From assembly GCF_018070575.1 (NCBI RefSeq), contig NZ_JAGPXN010000003.1, forward strand, positions 224,589 through 288,588: 64,000 nucleotides of DNA. Reading direction: 5' to 3'. This document shows positions 16,795 through 26,145 of this stretch, in pieces. The notes under the pieces were generated by a model that searched no databases, was not told where the DNA came from, and worked only from the letters and a program-made list of their open reading frames with translations. Numbering within the stretch: position 1 is the first letter of the stretch; each line of letters begins with the position of its first letter. This DNA comes from Micromonospora sp. C31 (lineage in GTDB: Bacteria > Actinomycetota > Actinomycetes > Mycobacteriales > Micromonosporaceae). The position numbers and the translations under genes were made by a program.

Positions 16795-17519
16795 GACGCC
16801 TCCTGCCCGCCGGCGCCCGCCCTGATCAGCCGCAGGAACGCCTCGTCCAGATCGTGCGTGCCGGCGGCGGCGCGCACGGCGTCGGGGGTGTCGTCGGCGA
16901 TCAGCCGCCCCTCGCGGATCAGCAGCAACCGGTCGCAGCGGGCCGCCTCGTCCATGACGTGGCTGGAGACCAGCAGCGTGGTGCCGGCTGCGGCCATGGC
17001 GTGGAACCGGGCCCACAGGTCGGCCCGCAGCACCGGGTCCTGACCGACGGTCGGCTCGTCGAGGACGAGCAGTTCCGGTTCGCCGACCAGGGCGCAGGCC
17101 AGCGACGCCCGGCTGCGCTGCCCGCCGGAGAGGGTGGCGGCCAGTTGGCCGGCGGCCGGTGCGAGCCCGACCTCGGCGACGGCCCGGTCGGCCTCGGCCC
17201 GGCCCCGGCCGTGCAGGGCGGCGAAGTAGCGCGCGTTCTCCCGCACCGTCAGGTCGGCGTAGACGCTGGGCGCCTGGGTGAGGTAGCCGACGCGGCGGCG
17301 CAACTCCGGCGACCCGGCGGGGCGCCCCAGCACGGTCACCGAGCCGGCGCCGACCACCTGCACGCCGACCACCGCCCGCAGCAGTGTGGTCTTGCCGCTG
17401 CCGCTCGGGCCGAGCAGCCCGGTGACCGAACCGCGCGGCACGTCCGCGCGGATGCCGTGCAGCACCCGCCGCCCGCCCCGCTCGACGACCAGGTCGCGTA
17501 CGGCTATCGCCTCGTCCAC
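16791..17519 (-). CDS. ABC-2 exporter ATP-binding protein
   Basis: 242 residues. Walker A GLLGPSGSGKTTLLRAV, Q-loop YLTQAPSVYADLT, signature TLSGGQRSRASLA, Walker B LLVLDEPTVGQDP and H-loop LVSSHVMDEA are all intact, so it should be an active ATPase. GTG 17519 is chosen over the far upstream ATG because GGGAGG lies just before it and the upstream residues are unlike the family. First gene of the ATPase-permease-TetR operon, with a predicted promoter TAGCGT (minus strand, 17558-17563) and operator upstream. Confidence 0.93.
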   Translation of the reverse strand: MDEAIAVRDLVVERGGRRVLHGIRADVPRGSVTGLLGPSGSGKTTLLRAVVGVQVVGAGSVTVLGRPAGSPELRRRVGYLTQAPSVYADLTVRENARYFAALHGRGRAEADRAVAEVGLAPAAGQLAATLSGGQRSRASLACALVGEPELLVLDEPTVGQDPVLRADLWARFHAMAAAGTTLLVSSHVMDEAARCDRLLLIREGRLIADDTPDAVRAAAGTHDLDEAFLRLIRAGAGGQEAS

Positions 17520-17537
17520 CGGCGCCTCCCGGGAAAA

Positions 17538-17563
17538 TTCATCATCCGTTGAACTCGACGCTA
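17538..17563 (-). promoter_or_regulatory. Promoter and TetR operator of the ABC-2 operon
   Basis: On the minus strand, -10 box TAGCGT (17558-17563) is followed by the imperfect palindrome TTCAAC-GGAT-GATGAA (17538-17553) over the expected transcription start. TTCATC/GATGAA half-sites are common for TetR repressors of DrrAB-type exporters. Confidence 0.5.
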
Positions 17564-17735
17564 ACGGAGACCCCGCCGGGCCGCAACGGTCGGCCCCGGT
17601 CCACCCGTGCGGACCCCGGAGCGGCGGGGAGATCGGTCGGGCATTAGCCTTCGGACCGGACAGCGGGTCCGCCAACGGGCATCCGTCGCGGCAGCGGGCA
17701 TTGCGCCCTGATCGGACGTACGGCACGATGGCGCC

Positions 17736-19040
17736 GTGGGTCACGCTGTGTCACCGGACGAAGGCTTCCTCGGCGAGTGGGCGACCCGGTTACGGGCCGG
17801 TGCCGAGCAGCCCGTGGTGGGCATCATGCTGCGTGGCAGCCACGCCCGGCGGGCCGCCACCGCGCACAGCGACGTCGACGTCGACGTGCTGCTCGCCGGT
17901 GCCCCGTACGCCGCCCGCCGGGCCTTCCTGGCCGAGCACGGGGGCCGGCTGACCCACGTCTCGGTGGCCGCCCGCGACGTGCGCTCCTGGCTGGCCCGCC
18001 TCGGCGAGCCCGCCGACTGGGCGTTCGGGCTGCCGGTGGCGGCGCCGGCCCGGCTGCTCTGGGCGGACCCGCACTGGCGGCCCCGGATCGACCTGCCGGT
18101 GCTCTGCCAGCCCGCCGGCGAACCGCAGTTGGAGGAGCTGATCGCGACGCTCGGTAAGGTCGCCGGGGCGCGGGACGCCGACGACCACCTCGGCGTCCGG
18201 CTGGCCGCCGCCGACCTGGCCCGGCTCTGCCCGTCGGTGCTGCGGCTGGCCAACCCCACGGTCCGGGTGGTGTCCCGGCGGGCCGCCTTCGCCGCCGCCC
18301 TCCACCTGCCGGTGGCACCCCCGAACTACCGGGAGGACCTGCTGCTCTGCCTCGGCCTGCGGCCCGGCTCCGTCGGTCAGCTCTGCGCCGCCACGGCCCG
18401 CCTGGTCACCGGCGTGCTGCCGCTGATCCGCCCGTACGCCGCCGAGGTCGCGCGGGTCGCCGGCGCGGACCTGGCCGACGCCCTGAGCGACGGCCGGCTG
18501 GACCGCTACGTCGACCAGCTGACCCGGCCCGCCCGCCGACCACCGCGGCCCCGGCGGGAGCCGTCGCCCGTGCCCGCCCCGCGTGCGGGACAATGGGTCA
18601 CTGTGCCCGTACCTGACGCGCCCGTGACCGGCGCCCACCCCAGTCCGCAGGAGTCCGCGGCCGACGGCGCGGCCCGTCCGTCCCGGCTCGACCCGACCGT
18701 CGCCGCCCGGCTGCGCCGCACCCCCGACGGTCTGGTGGCCGCCGTGGTCCGCCAGCACGACTCCGGCGAGGTGCTGATGGTCGCCTGGATGGACGACGAG
18801 GCGCTGCACCGCACCCTGACCACCGGCCGGGCCACCTACTGGTCGCGCAGCCGCCGCGAGTACTGGGTCAAGGGCGCCACGTCCGGGCACCACCAGTACG
18901 TCCGCGCGGTGGCGCTGGACTGCGACGGTGACGCGCTGCTGGTCGACGTCGACCAGGTCGGCGCGGCCTGCCACACGGGGCACCGCACCTGCTTCTTCAC
19001 CGAGCTGCCGGTCGGCGGGGGCGGGGCGGGGGCCCGGTGA
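17736..19040 (+). CDS. Nucleotidyltransferase domain read in frame into HisI
   Basis: A single 434-codon frame. Residues 1-~280 form a MNT/pol-beta-like nucleotidyltransferase: [19 protein letters not shown] followed by VDVDVL gives the hG[GS]...DxD pattern. A proline/arginine-rich linker (about 275-325) leads to a full HisI domain. No stop separates the two. CACGAT lies 6 nt before GTG 17736, the leaderless pattern. Either this is a real bifunctional protein or the first gene has lost its stop while hisI keeps its own start at 18603; both could be true. The nucleotidyltransferase target is unknown. Confidence 0.7.
   Translation: MGHAVSPDEGFLGEWATRLRAGAEQPVVGIMLRGSHARRAATAHSDVDVDVLLAGAPYAARRAFLAEHGGRLTHVSVAARDVRSWLARLGEPADWAFGLPVAAPARLLWADPHWRPRIDLPVLCQPAGEPQLEELIATLGKVAGARDADDHLGVRLAAADLARLCPSVLRLANPTVRVVSRRAAFAAALHLPVAPPNYREDLLLCLGLRPGSVGQLCAATARLVTGVLPLIRPYAAEVARVAGADLADALSDGRLDRYVDQLTRPARRPPRPRREPSPVPAPRAGQWVTVPVPDAPVTGAHPSPQESAADGAARPSRLDPTVAARLRRTPDGLVAAVVRQHDSGEVLMVAWMDDEALHRTLTTGRATYWSRSRREYWVKGATSGHHQYVRAVALDCDGDALLVDVDQVGAACHTGHRTCFFTELPVGGGGAGAR
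18603..19040 (+). CDS. hisI: Phosphoribosyl-AMP cyclohydrolase (internal start)
   Basis: 145 residues, normal HisI size; opens the adenine ring of PR-AMP in histidine synthesis. Conserved regions are [38 protein letters not shown], the metal-binding [15 protein letters not shown] and the zinc cysteines [16 protein letters not shown] 18603 is preceded 8 nt upstream by GACAAT, so an independent leaderless transcript is likely even though the frame is continuous with the upstream nucleotidyltransferase. The stop overlaps trpE by 4 bp, coupling histidine and tryptophan genes. Confidence 0.85.
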   Translation: MPVPDAPVTGAHPSPQESAADGAARPSRLDPTVAARLRRTPDGLVAAVVRQHDSGEVLMVAWMDDEALHRTLTTGRATYWSRSRREYWVKGATSGHHQYVRAVALDCDGDALLVDVDQVGAACHTGHRTCFFTELPVGGGGAGAR

Positions 19041-20626
19041 CGACCCAGCGCGCGACGCCCGGCGGCGGGTCCCGCACCGACGGCGCGGTCAGCCCCGACC
19101 TGGCCACCTTCACGGGGCTGGCCGCCCGCTGGCGGGTGGTCCCGGTCACCCGCCGGCTGCTGGCCGACGCGGAGACCCCCGTCGGCGTCTACCGCAAGCT
19201 CGCCGGTGGCCCGGGGACGTTCCTGCTGGAGTCCGCCGAGCAGGGCGTCGGCTCGGCCGGCCTGGCCTGGTCGCGCTACTCGTTCATCGGCGTACGCAGC
19301 AGCGCCACGCTGACCGAGCGGGACGGCGCCGCGGTGTGGACGGGACGCCCCCCGGCCGGCCTGCCCACCTCCGGCGACCCGGTCCGGGTGCTGCGCGAGA
19401 CCGTCGAGGCGCTCGCCGGCCCGGCCTGGGACGCGGCCAGCGGCATGCCGCCGCTGACCGGGGGCATGGTCGGCTACCTGGGCTACGAGCTGATCCGGCG
19501 CTTCGAGCGGCTGCCCGAGCTGACCGAGGACGACCTGGGCGTGCCCGAGCTGGGCATGATGCTCGCCGTCGACCTGGTGGTCCTGGACCACTACGACGGA
19601 TCGGCGATCCTCGTCGCCAACGCGATCCTGCCGCCGTCGACCGAGCCGGACCACGACGTCCAGGTCGCGGCGGCCTACCACCACGCGGTCGGGCGGCTCG
19701 ACGCGATGACCACCGCCCTGTCCCGGCCGATCCCGCCGATGGTCTCGACCGTCGAGCGGCCCCCCGCGGGCCAGGTGCGCAGCCGTACCCCCGAGGGCGG
19801 TTACCCGAAGGCCGTCGAGGCGGCCAAGGAGGCGATCCGGGCCGGCGAGTGCTTCCAGATCGTGCTGGCCCAGCGGTTCGAGCGGGACACCCACGCCGAC
19901 CCGCTGGACGTCTACCGGGTGCTGCGCACGACGAACCCCAGCCCGTACATGTACCTGCTGCGCTTCGACGGCTTCGACATCGTCGGGTCCTCCCCGGAGG
20001 CGCACCTGAAGGTGACCAGCGACGCCGAGGGGCGGCGGCGGGCGCTGCTGCACCCGATCGCCGGCACCCGGCCGCGCGGCGGCACCCCCGAGGCCGACGC
20101 CCGTCTCGCCGCGGAGCTGCTCGCCGACCCCAAGGAGCGCGCCGAGCACGTGATGCTGGTCGACCTGGGCCGCAACGACCTGGGCCGGGTGTGCCGACCG
20201 GGCACGGTCGAGGTGCCGGAGTTCGCCACCATCGAGCGCTACAGCCACGTCATGCACATCGTCTCGACCGTGGTCGGCACGCTGCGCGAGGACCGGACGG
20301 CCTTCGACGCGCTCGCCGCGACCTTCCCCGCCGGCACCCTCTCCGGCGCGCCCAAGGTGCGGGCCATGGAGATCATCGAGGAGCTGGAACCGGTCCGCCG
20401 GGGCCTCTACGGGGGCACCGTGGGCTACTTCGGCTTCGGCGGCGACCTGGACATGGCGATCGCCATCCGCACCGCGCTGATGCGCGACGGCAGGGCGTAC
20501 GTGCAGGCCGGGGCGGGGGTGGTGGCCGACTCCGACCCGGCCGCCGAGGACCAGGAGACCCGGAACAAGGCCGCCGCCGTGCTCGCCGCCATCGCCGCCG
20601 CCGAGACCCTCCGGCCCGCCCGGTGA
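19037..20626 (+). CDS. trpE: Anthranilate synthase component I
   Basis: 529 residues. Chorismate plus ammonia to anthranilate. The N-terminal feedback-binding motif is visible ([10 protein letters not shown], the LLES motif for tryptophan). The chorismate-binding domain has [56 protein letters not shown] and [12 protein letters not shown]. Complete, with no missing key residue. The amidotransferase TrpG and TrpD are not in the window. GTG 19037 overlaps the hisI stop by 4 bp. Confidence 0.95.
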   Translation: MTTQRATPGGGSRTDGAVSPDLATFTGLAARWRVVPVTRRLLADAETPVGVYRKLAGGPGTFLLESAEQGVGSAGLAWSRYSFIGVRSSATLTERDGAAVWTGRPPAGLPTSGDPVRVLRETVEALAGPAWDAASGMPPLTGGMVGYLGYELIRRFERLPELTEDDLGVPELGMMLAVDLVVLDHYDGSAILVANAILPPSTEPDHDVQVAAAYHHAVGRLDAMTTALSRPIPPMVSTVERPPAGQVRSRTPEGGYPKAVEAAKEAIRAGECFQIVLAQRFERDTHADPLDVYRVLRTTNPSPYMYLLRFDGFDIVGSSPEAHLKVTSDAEGRRRALLHPIAGTRPRGGTPEADARLAAELLADPKERAEHVMLVDLGRNDLGRVCRPGTVEVPEFATIERYSHVMHIVSTVVGTLREDRTAFDALAATFPAGTLSGAPKVRAMEIIEELEPVRRGLYGGTVGYFGFGGDLDMAIAIRTALMRDGRAYVQAGAGVVADSDPAAEDQETRNKAAAVLAAIAAAETLRPAR

Positions 20627-21240
20627 CGGCCGCCGAGCCGCGCGGCCGGGAACCGGGTACGACACCGACGACCGACGCGGGCCACGGCGCGCGCCGGCGC
20701 GAGCTGACGTACGCCGTGCTGCTCTGCGTGGCTGGCGCGGGCCTGGCGCTGTGGGCGTCGACCCGCACCTGGGCGGTCGAGCTGACCGCCCGGCCCACGC
20801 CGCTGCCGCCGGTACGCGACGCCCGCACGGGTGCCGGCCTGTTGCCCTGGCTACCGGCGTTGGCGCTGGTCGGGCTGGCCGGCGGCGGCGCCGTGCTCGC
20901 CACCCGGGGCCGGGCGCGGCGGTTGCTGGGTGGGCTGCTGTGCGGGCTGGGCGTGGCCGTGGCGGCCGGCGGCGGCTACGGACTGGTCGCGGCGTTCGAC
21001 GGCGAGGTCGCCCGGCACTGGCCGGCGATCTGCCTGCTCGGCGGGGTGCTCGCCACGGCGGGCGGGCTGCTGACGGCGCTGCGGGGCCGACGGTGGCCGG
21101 CGATGGGTGCCCGCTACGAGCGGCGCCCGGCGGGCGACTCCGCACCGGCGGCCCGGGGCGGGGCCGGCCGGGTCACCGGCCGGCACACCACCGAGGCGTG
21201 GGACGCGCTGGACCGGGGCGAGGACCCGACGGTCAGCTGA
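20623..21240 (+). CDS. Trp biosynthesis-associated membrane protein (TIGR02234 type)
   Basis: 205 residues with four predicted helices, including [58 protein letters not shown] and [18 protein letters not shown]. Actinobacteria regularly have such a gene between trpE and trpC; its function is unknown and a role in tryptophan metabolism rests only on position. GTG 20623 overlaps the trpE stop by 4 bp. The cytoplasmic C-terminal tail ([18 protein letters not shown]) is characteristic of the family. Confidence 0.85.
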   Translation: MTAAEPRGREPGTTPTTDAGHGARRRELTYAVLLCVAGAGLALWASTRTWAVELTARPTPLPPVRDARTGAGLLPWLPALALVGLAGGGAVLATRGRARRLLGGLLCGLGVAVAAGGGYGLVAAFDGEVARHWPAICLLGGVLATAGGLLTALRGRRWPAMGARYERRPAGDSAPAARGGAGRVTGRHTTEAWDALDRGEDPTVS

Positions 21241-21496
21241 CCGGCTGGCGCTCCCGGGCGGCGGCCCGGGCCGCCGCCAGCTCGGCCACGAGGCGGTCGA
21301 GTTCGGCGCGCTGCTCGGCCCGGGCCCGGTCGGCGCAGACCGCCTCCCAGGCGTTGCCCCGCGCGGTCCGCATCCGCGCCTCGCCCACCACGGCGCGCTC
21401 CAGGGTGTGGACGACGCCGACGGCGAGCGACGCGACGGTACGCGAGACGGTCGTCAGCCCGACGGGCTGGTGCTGCTCGACATTGCTCATGATCAT
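21233..21496 (-). CDS. Small hypothetical protein, helical
   Basis: 87 residues, rich in Ala, Arg and Glu, predicted mostly alpha-helical with a coiled-coil-like C-terminus (RARAEQRAELDRLVAELAAA). No family recognised and no membrane helix. It sits inside the trp cluster in the opposite direction and its end overlaps the membrane protein gene by 8 bp. ATG 21496 or ATG 21490 are both possible. Composition fits coding DNA, but it could be spurious. Confidence 0.45.
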   Translation of the reverse strand: MIMSNVEQHQPVGLTTVSRTVASLAVGVVHTLERAVVGEARMRTARGNAWEAVCADRARAEQRAELDRLVAELAAARAAARERQPVS

Positions 21497-21713
21497 TCAC
21501 CCCGCAGAGGATCGTTGGTGGCGGTGGGCAGGCGCGTCACCGAGTCTGCCCGAGGACGATGCTGGCTGGTTCACGTTTCGCCGTGGTGACCGACACGTCA
21601 ACTTTGCTTCCGGGGCCCTCACCTGGGAAAGGGCCGTTCGGCCTTGAGGTAGGTCACATGTGCGGCGGGCGTCGGCGGCGGGCACCGGACCGGCGGTCGA
21701 CCGCGCCAGCGGA

Positions 21714-21719
21714 TAGGAT
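21714..21719 (+). promoter_or_regulatory. -10 box ahead of a 57-codon ORF before trpC
   Basis: TAGGAT ends 7 nt before ATG 21727. The spacing matches the leaderless promoters seen elsewhere in this window. No -35 box is evident. Confidence 0.35.
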
Positions 21720-21726
21720 CACGTCG

Positions 21727-21900
21727 ATGACCGGGGCGGTGGAGGCGGGGTGGTCGCGTGACGTTTCGTCGACGGGCGTGCTCGCCCAGCGTGACATTCC
21801 GTTCACCGGAGGTCGGCCATTATGCCGGAGCCCATCTCGTGAGGCAGGCCATACCCCCGGCGCCCGTGGCCAGGTGGCGCCCCCTAGCATCGGCCCATGA
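21727..21900 (+). CDS. Possible short leader ORF overlapping trpC start
   Basis: 57 codons from ATG 21727 to TGA 21898-21900, overlapping the ATG of trpC as ATGA. Tryptophan occurs once (codon 9), so it is not a classic run-of-Trp attenuator peptide. Its leaderless-type promoter and exact stop/start coupling are the only support; composition alone does not prove coding. The rest of the gap (21497-21726) shows no other recognisable feature. Confidence 0.25.
   Translation: MTGAVEAGWSRDVSSTGVLAQRDIPFTGGRPLCRSPSREAGHTPGARGQVAPPSIGP
21885..21890 (+). promoter_or_regulatory. -10 box of a probably leaderless trpC transcript
   Basis: TAGCAT ends 6 nt before ATG 21897, with no ribosome binding site between. 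An alternative start, GTG 21924, has GGAGAGGGGAG upstream. Confidence 0.5.
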
Positions 21901-22787
21901 CACCCGGAGAGGGGAGTCCGTTGGTGACTGCTGAGCATGCGCACGCGGAGGGGGACGAGGCCGGTCCGGCGGCGTCCGTAGGCGTACTCGACGAGATCCT
22001 GGCCGGCGTACGTGAGGACGTCGCCCGCCGCCAGGAGCAGGTTCCGCTGGAGCGGATCCGGGAACTGGCCGCCGCGGCACCGCCGCCGCTGGACGCGTAC
22101 GCGGCCCTGCGCAAGTCGGGCGTGGCGGTGATCGCCGAGGTGAAGCGCTCGTCCCCGTCCAAGGGACGGCTGGCCGAGATCGCCGATCCCGCCGACCTGG
22201 CCGGCGACTACGCCGCCGGCGGCGCGCGGGCGATCAGCGTGCTCACCGAGGGCCGCTGGTTCGGCGGCTCGCTCGACGACCTGGCCGCCGTCCGGGCCGC
22301 CGTCAGCATCCCGGTGCTGCGCAAGGACTTCGTGGTCTCCAGCTACCAGGTGCACGAGGCCCGCGCGCACGGCGCCGACCTGGTGCTGCTGATCGTCGCC
22401 GCCCTGGAGCAGAACGCCCTCGTCGGCCTGCTGGAGCGCATCGAGTCGCTGGGCATGACCGCGCTGGTCGAGGTCCACGACGAGGAGGAGGCCGACCGCG
22501 CCCTGGAGGCCGGCGCCCAGGTGATCGGGGTCAACGCCCGCAACCTGCGTACCCTGGAGGTCGACCGCTCGGTGTTCGAGCGGATCGCGCCCGGCCTGCC
22601 CAGCAGCGTCGTCAAGATCGCCGAGTCGGGGGTGCGCGGCCCGCACGACCTCATCCGGTACGCCTCGGCGGGCGCCGACGCGGTCCTGGTCGGCGAGGGC
22701 CTGGTCACCCAGAAGAGCCCCCGCGAGGCGGTGGCCGAGCTGGTCAACGCCGGCAACCACCCGGCCACACCTCGCCCGGTGCGCTGA
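21897..22787 (+). CDS. trpC: Indole-3-glycerol phosphate synthase
   Basis: About 296 residues, or 287 if GTG 21924 is used. Closes CdRP to indole-3-glycerol phosphate. The barrel signature [15 protein letters not shown] carries the catalytic Glu and Lys; [35 protein letters not shown] and [11 protein letters not shown] follow in order. First of trpC-trpB-trpA. The N-terminal ~20 residues are poorly conserved, so the true start is uncertain between the two options. Confidence 0.95.
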   Translation: MTPGEGSPLVTAEHAHAEGDEAGPAASVGVLDEILAGVREDVARRQEQVPLERIRELAAAAPPPLDAYAALRKSGVAVIAEVKRSSPSKGRLAEIADPADLAGDYAAGGARAISVLTEGRWFGGSLDDLAAVRAAVSIPVLRKDFVVSSYQVHEARAHGADLVLLIVAALEQNALVGLLERIESLGMTALVEVHDEEEADRALEAGAQVIGVNARNLRTLEVDRSVFERIAPGLPSSVVKIAESGVRGPHDLIRYASAGADAVLVGEGLVTQKSPREAVAELVNAGNHPATPRPVR

Positions 22788-22819
22788 GGCGCACCGGCTC
22801 GTCCACCGAGAGGATTCCG

Positions 22820-24058
22820 ATGAGCGCCGACGCCCTGGCCGCGGAGATCGGTCCGCTGCCCGACCCCGCCGGTCACTTCGGCCGGTTCGGCGGCCGGTTC
22901 GTGCCGGAGGCGCTGGTCGCGGCGCTCGACGAGCTGGACGCCGCGCACCGCACCGCGATGGCCGACGAGGCGTTCCGGGCCGAGTTCGCCGCCCTGCTGC
23001 GCGACTACGCCGGCACCCCCTCGCTGCTCTACGCGGCCGAGCGGTTCTCCGCCAGGGTGGGCGCGCGGGTGCTGCTCAAGCGGGAGGACCTCAACCACAC
23101 CGGGGCGCACAAGGTGCGCAACGTGCTCGGCCAGGCCCTGCTGACCAGGCGGATGGGCAAGCGTCGGGTGATCGCGGAGACCGGCGCCGGCCAGCACGGC
23201 GTCGCCACCGCCACCGCCGCCGCCCTGTTCGACCTGGACTGCGTGGTCTACATGGGGCAGGTCGACACCGAGCGGCAGGCGCTCAACGTGGCCCGGATGC
23301 GGATGCTCGGCGCCACCGTCGTGCCCGTCGCCAACGGCTCGCGCACCCTCAAGGACGCGATGAACGAGGCGATGCGCGACTGGGTCGCCAACGTCGACGA
23401 CACCCACTACCTGATCGGCACCGCCGCCGGGCCGCACCCCTTCCCGGCGCTGGTCCGCGACTTCGTCCGGGGCATCGGCGACGAGGCACGCCAGCAGTGC
23501 CTCGACCTGACCGGCGCGCTGCCGGACGCGGTGACCGCCTGCGTCGGCGGCGGCTCCAACGCGCTGGGCATCTTCCACGCCTTCGTCGGCGACCCCGACG
23601 TGCGGCTGTACGGCTTCGAGGCCGGCGGCGACGGGGTGGAGACCGGCCGGCACGCGGCCAGCATCACCGGCGGCTCCGCCGGGGTGCTGCACGGCACCCG
23701 CACGTACGTGCTCCAGGACGACGACGGGCAGACCTGCGAGTCGCACTCGATCTCGGCCGGGCTGGACTACCCGGGCGTCGGGCCGGAGCACGCCTGGCTG
23801 CACGACAGTGGCCGCGCGACGTACCTGCCGGTCACCGACGACGAGGCGATGGCCGCGTTCGAGCTGCTCTGCCGCACCGAGGGCATCATCCCGGCGATCG
23901 AGAGCGCGCACGCGCTCGCCGGCACCCTCCAGGTCGCCCCGAGGCTCGCCGCGGAGCTGGGCCGGGAGCCGACGATCGTGGTCAACCTCTCCGGCCGGGG
24001 CGACAAGGACGTGCACACCGCCGGCGACTACTTCGGCATCCTCGACAAGGAGCAGTGA
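22820..24058 (+). CDS. trpB: Tryptophan synthase beta chain
   Basis: 412 residues. PLP enzyme that condenses indole with serine. The PLP lysine is in [45 protein letters not shown] (phosphate cradle) and [16 protein letters not shown] (TrpB1 C-terminal part) are all present. GAGGATTCC precedes ATG 22820. 32 bp after trpC, so one operon. Confidence 0.97.
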   Translation: MSADALAAEIGPLPDPAGHFGRFGGRFVPEALVAALDELDAAHRTAMADEAFRAEFAALLRDYAGTPSLLYAAERFSARVGARVLLKREDLNHTGAHKVRNVLGQALLTRRMGKRRVIAETGAGQHGVATATAAALFDLDCVVYMGQVDTERQALNVARMRMLGATVVPVANGSRTLKDAMNEAMRDWVANVDDTHYLIGTAAGPHPFPALVRDFVRGIGDEARQQCLDLTGALPDAVTACVGGGSNALGIFHAFVGDPDVRLYGFEAGGDGVETGRHAASITGGSAGVLHGTRTYVLQDDDGQTCESHSISAGLDYPGVGPEHAWLHDSGRATYLPVTDDEAMAAFELLCRTEGIIPAIESAHALAGTLQVAPRLAAELGREPTIVVNLSGRGDKDVHTAGDYFGILDKEQ

Positions 24059-24062
24059 GATC

Positions 24063-24866
24063 GTGAGCCGGATCGGGGTGGCCTTCGACAAGGCCCGCGC
24101 CGACGGGCGGGCCGTGCTGGTCGGCTGCATGCCGGCCGGCTTCCCGACCGTCGAGGGCAGCATCGCCGCGATGACCGCGATGGTGTCCGCCGGTGTCGAC
24201 GTCATCGAGGTCGAGATCCCGTACTCCGATCCGGTGATGGACGGCCCGGTGATCCAGCGGGCCAGCGACATCGCCCTCGCCGGCGGCGTACGCACCCGTG
24301 ACACGCTGCGCGTCGTCGAGGCGGTCGCGGCCACCGGGGCGCCCGTGGTCACCATGACCTACTGGAACCCGGTGGAGCGCTACGGCGTCGACGCCTTCGC
24401 CCGGGACCTCGCCTCGGCGGGGGGCACCGGGCTGGTCACCCCGGACCTGATTCCCGAGGAGGCCGGCGAGTGGCTCGCCGCCTCGGACGCGTACGGGCTG
24501 GACCGCACCTTCCTGGTCTCGCCGTCCTCGACCGACGCGCGCCTGGCGATGACCGTCGGGCACTGCCGGGGCTTCGTCTACGCCACCGCGATCATGGGTG
24601 TCACCGGCGCCCGCGCGCAGACGTCCGACGCGGCACCCACCCTGGTGTCCCGGGTGCGGGAGGTCACCGACCTGCCGGTCGGCGTCGGGCTGGGCGTCGG
24701 CACGGGCGCGCAGGCCGGCACCGTCGCCGGGTACGCCGACGGCGTCATCGTCGGCAGCGCCCTGATCCGCTGCCTGCTCGACGCGCCCGACGAGGCGTCC
24801 GGGCTGGCCGCCCTGCGCGCGCTGAGCGCGGAACTCGCCGAGGGCGTCCGCACCCCGACCCGCTGA
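24063..24866 (+). CDS. trpA: Tryptophan synthase alpha chain
   Basis: 267 residues. Cleaves indole-3-glycerol phosphate and channels indole to TrpB. The catalytic Glu/Asp segment is DVIEVEIPYSDPVMDGPVIQ; TPDLIPEEAGEWLAAS, YATAIMGVTGARAQ and the phosphate-binding GVGLGVGTGAQA and DGVIVGSALIR follow. GTG 24063 lies 4 nt after the trpB stop. Complete. Confidence 0.95.
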   Translation: MSRIGVAFDKARADGRAVLVGCMPAGFPTVEGSIAAMTAMVSAGVDVIEVEIPYSDPVMDGPVIQRASDIALAGGVRTRDTLRVVEAVAATGAPVVTMTYWNPVERYGVDAFARDLASAGGTGLVTPDLIPEEAGEWLAASDAYGLDRTFLVSPSSTDARLAMTVGHCRGFVYATAIMGVTGARAQTSDAAPTLVSRVREVTDLPVGVGLGVGTGAQAGTVAGYADGVIVGSALIRCLLDAPDEASGLAALRALSAELAEGVRTPTR

Positions 24867-24941
24867 CCGGAGGCCGCCACGAGCGGCGGACGGCGGACCG
24901 GGGTGCCACCGGAGGGGTCCACGGCGGTAGCGTGTGCACCC

Positions 24942-26132
24942 GTGACTCTCGCCTCGCTTGCCCCCCAGGCGGCCCTGCCCAGCCCCAGCACCGCCGTGTG
25001 GCAGCTCGGACCGGTGCCGATCCGGGCGTACGCGCTGTGCATCATCCTCGGCATCGTGGTGGCCTGCTGGGTCACCGAGCGGCGGTTGCGTCGGCGCGGT
25101 GTCGCCCCGGGCGCGGTTCTCGACATCGCGGTCTGGGCGGTGCCGGCCGGCATCGTCGGCGCCCGGATCTACCACGTGATCACCTCGCCGGAGAAGTACT
25201 TCGGCACCGGCGGCGAACCGCTCAAGGCGTTCGCCATCTGGGAGGGCGGTCTCGGCATCTGGGGCGCGGTGGCCGGTGGCGCCGTCGGCGCGTGGCTCGC
25301 CGCCCGGCAGCTCGGCATCCCGCTCACGGTGGTCGCCGACGCGCTCGCCCCCGGCCTGCCGCTGGCCCAGGCGATCGGCCGGCTCGGCAACTGGTTCAAC
25401 AACGAGCTCTACGGCGGCCGGACCAGCCTGCCCTGGGGGCTGGAGATCCACCGGATGGACCCGGACAATCCGGGCCACGCGCTGCGCGACGACGCCGGCG
25501 AGCCGATCCTCGAGCCGGGCCTCTACCACCCGACCTTCGCCTACGAGCTGCTGTGGAACCTCGGCGTGGTGGCGCTCGTGCTCGTTCTCGACCGCAAGCT
25601 GCGCCTCGGCCGTGGGCGGGCGTTCGCGCTCTACGTGATGGGCTACACGGCCGGGCGGTTCTGGATCGAGCTGATGCGCACCGACGAGGCGAACACCATC
25701 CTCGGCGTACGCCTCAACGTCTGGACCGCCGGCCTGGTGTTCCTCGGCGCCCTGGCCTACTTCGTGCGGGTGCGCGGCCCCCGGGAGTACCTCGTCCCGC
25801 TCGGCGCGACCGCGCCGTCGGAGCCGGCCGTCGACTCCGGCGTCTCGCAGGTCGACCTGTCCGCGCGGGAGGCCGGCGCCCAGCCGGCCGCGCCGGAGGG
25901 CTACCGCGTGGTGGGCGAGGCGCAGTACCGGCACTGGCAGGAGACCGGCGAGGCGCCGGCCGATCCGGACGGGGAGGCCTCTTCCGGGTCGGTGGACACG
26001 ACGGCCGGCGCGGGCGCCACCCGCGGTTCCGCCGGTGACGGTTCCGCGCCCGCCGGGCCGGACACCGCCGGGGAGGCCCCGGAGGACCGGGCCGGGGCCA
26101 GGGGCACCCGGCCCGCCGACGGCGACAGCTGA
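24942..26132 (+). CDS. lgt: Prolipoprotein diacylglyceryl transferase
   Basis: About 396 residues. Membrane enzyme that adds diacylglycerol to the lipobox cysteine of prolipoproteins. Seven hydrophobic helices; the signature AIGRLGNWFNNELYGG carries the essential Arg/Asn, and GRFWIELMRTDEANTILGVR is the second conserved region. The last ~110 residues are an acidic, proline/alanine-rich cytoplasmic tail, common in actinobacterial Lgt. TAGCGT (24928-24933) lies 8 nt before GTG 24942, suggesting its own leaderless promoter behind trpA. Confidence 0.95.
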   Translation: MTLASLAPQAALPSPSTAVWQLGPVPIRAYALCIILGIVVACWVTERRLRRRGVAPGAVLDIAVWAVPAGIVGARIYHVITSPEKYFGTGGEPLKAFAIWEGGLGIWGAVAGGAVGAWLAARQLGIPLTVVADALAPGLPLAQAIGRLGNWFNNELYGGRTSLPWGLEIHRMDPDNPGHALRDDAGEPILEPGLYHPTFAYELLWNLGVVALVLVLDRKLRLGRGRAFALYVMGYTAGRFWIELMRTDEANTILGVRLNVWTAGLVFLGALAYFVRVRGPREYLVPLGATAPSEPAVDSGVSQVDLSAREAGAQPAAPEGYRVVGEAQYRHWQETGEAPADPDGEASSGSVDTTAGAGATRGSAGDGSAPAGPDTAGEAPEDRAGARGTRPADGDS

Positions 26133-26145
26133 GAAGGAGCACCCG

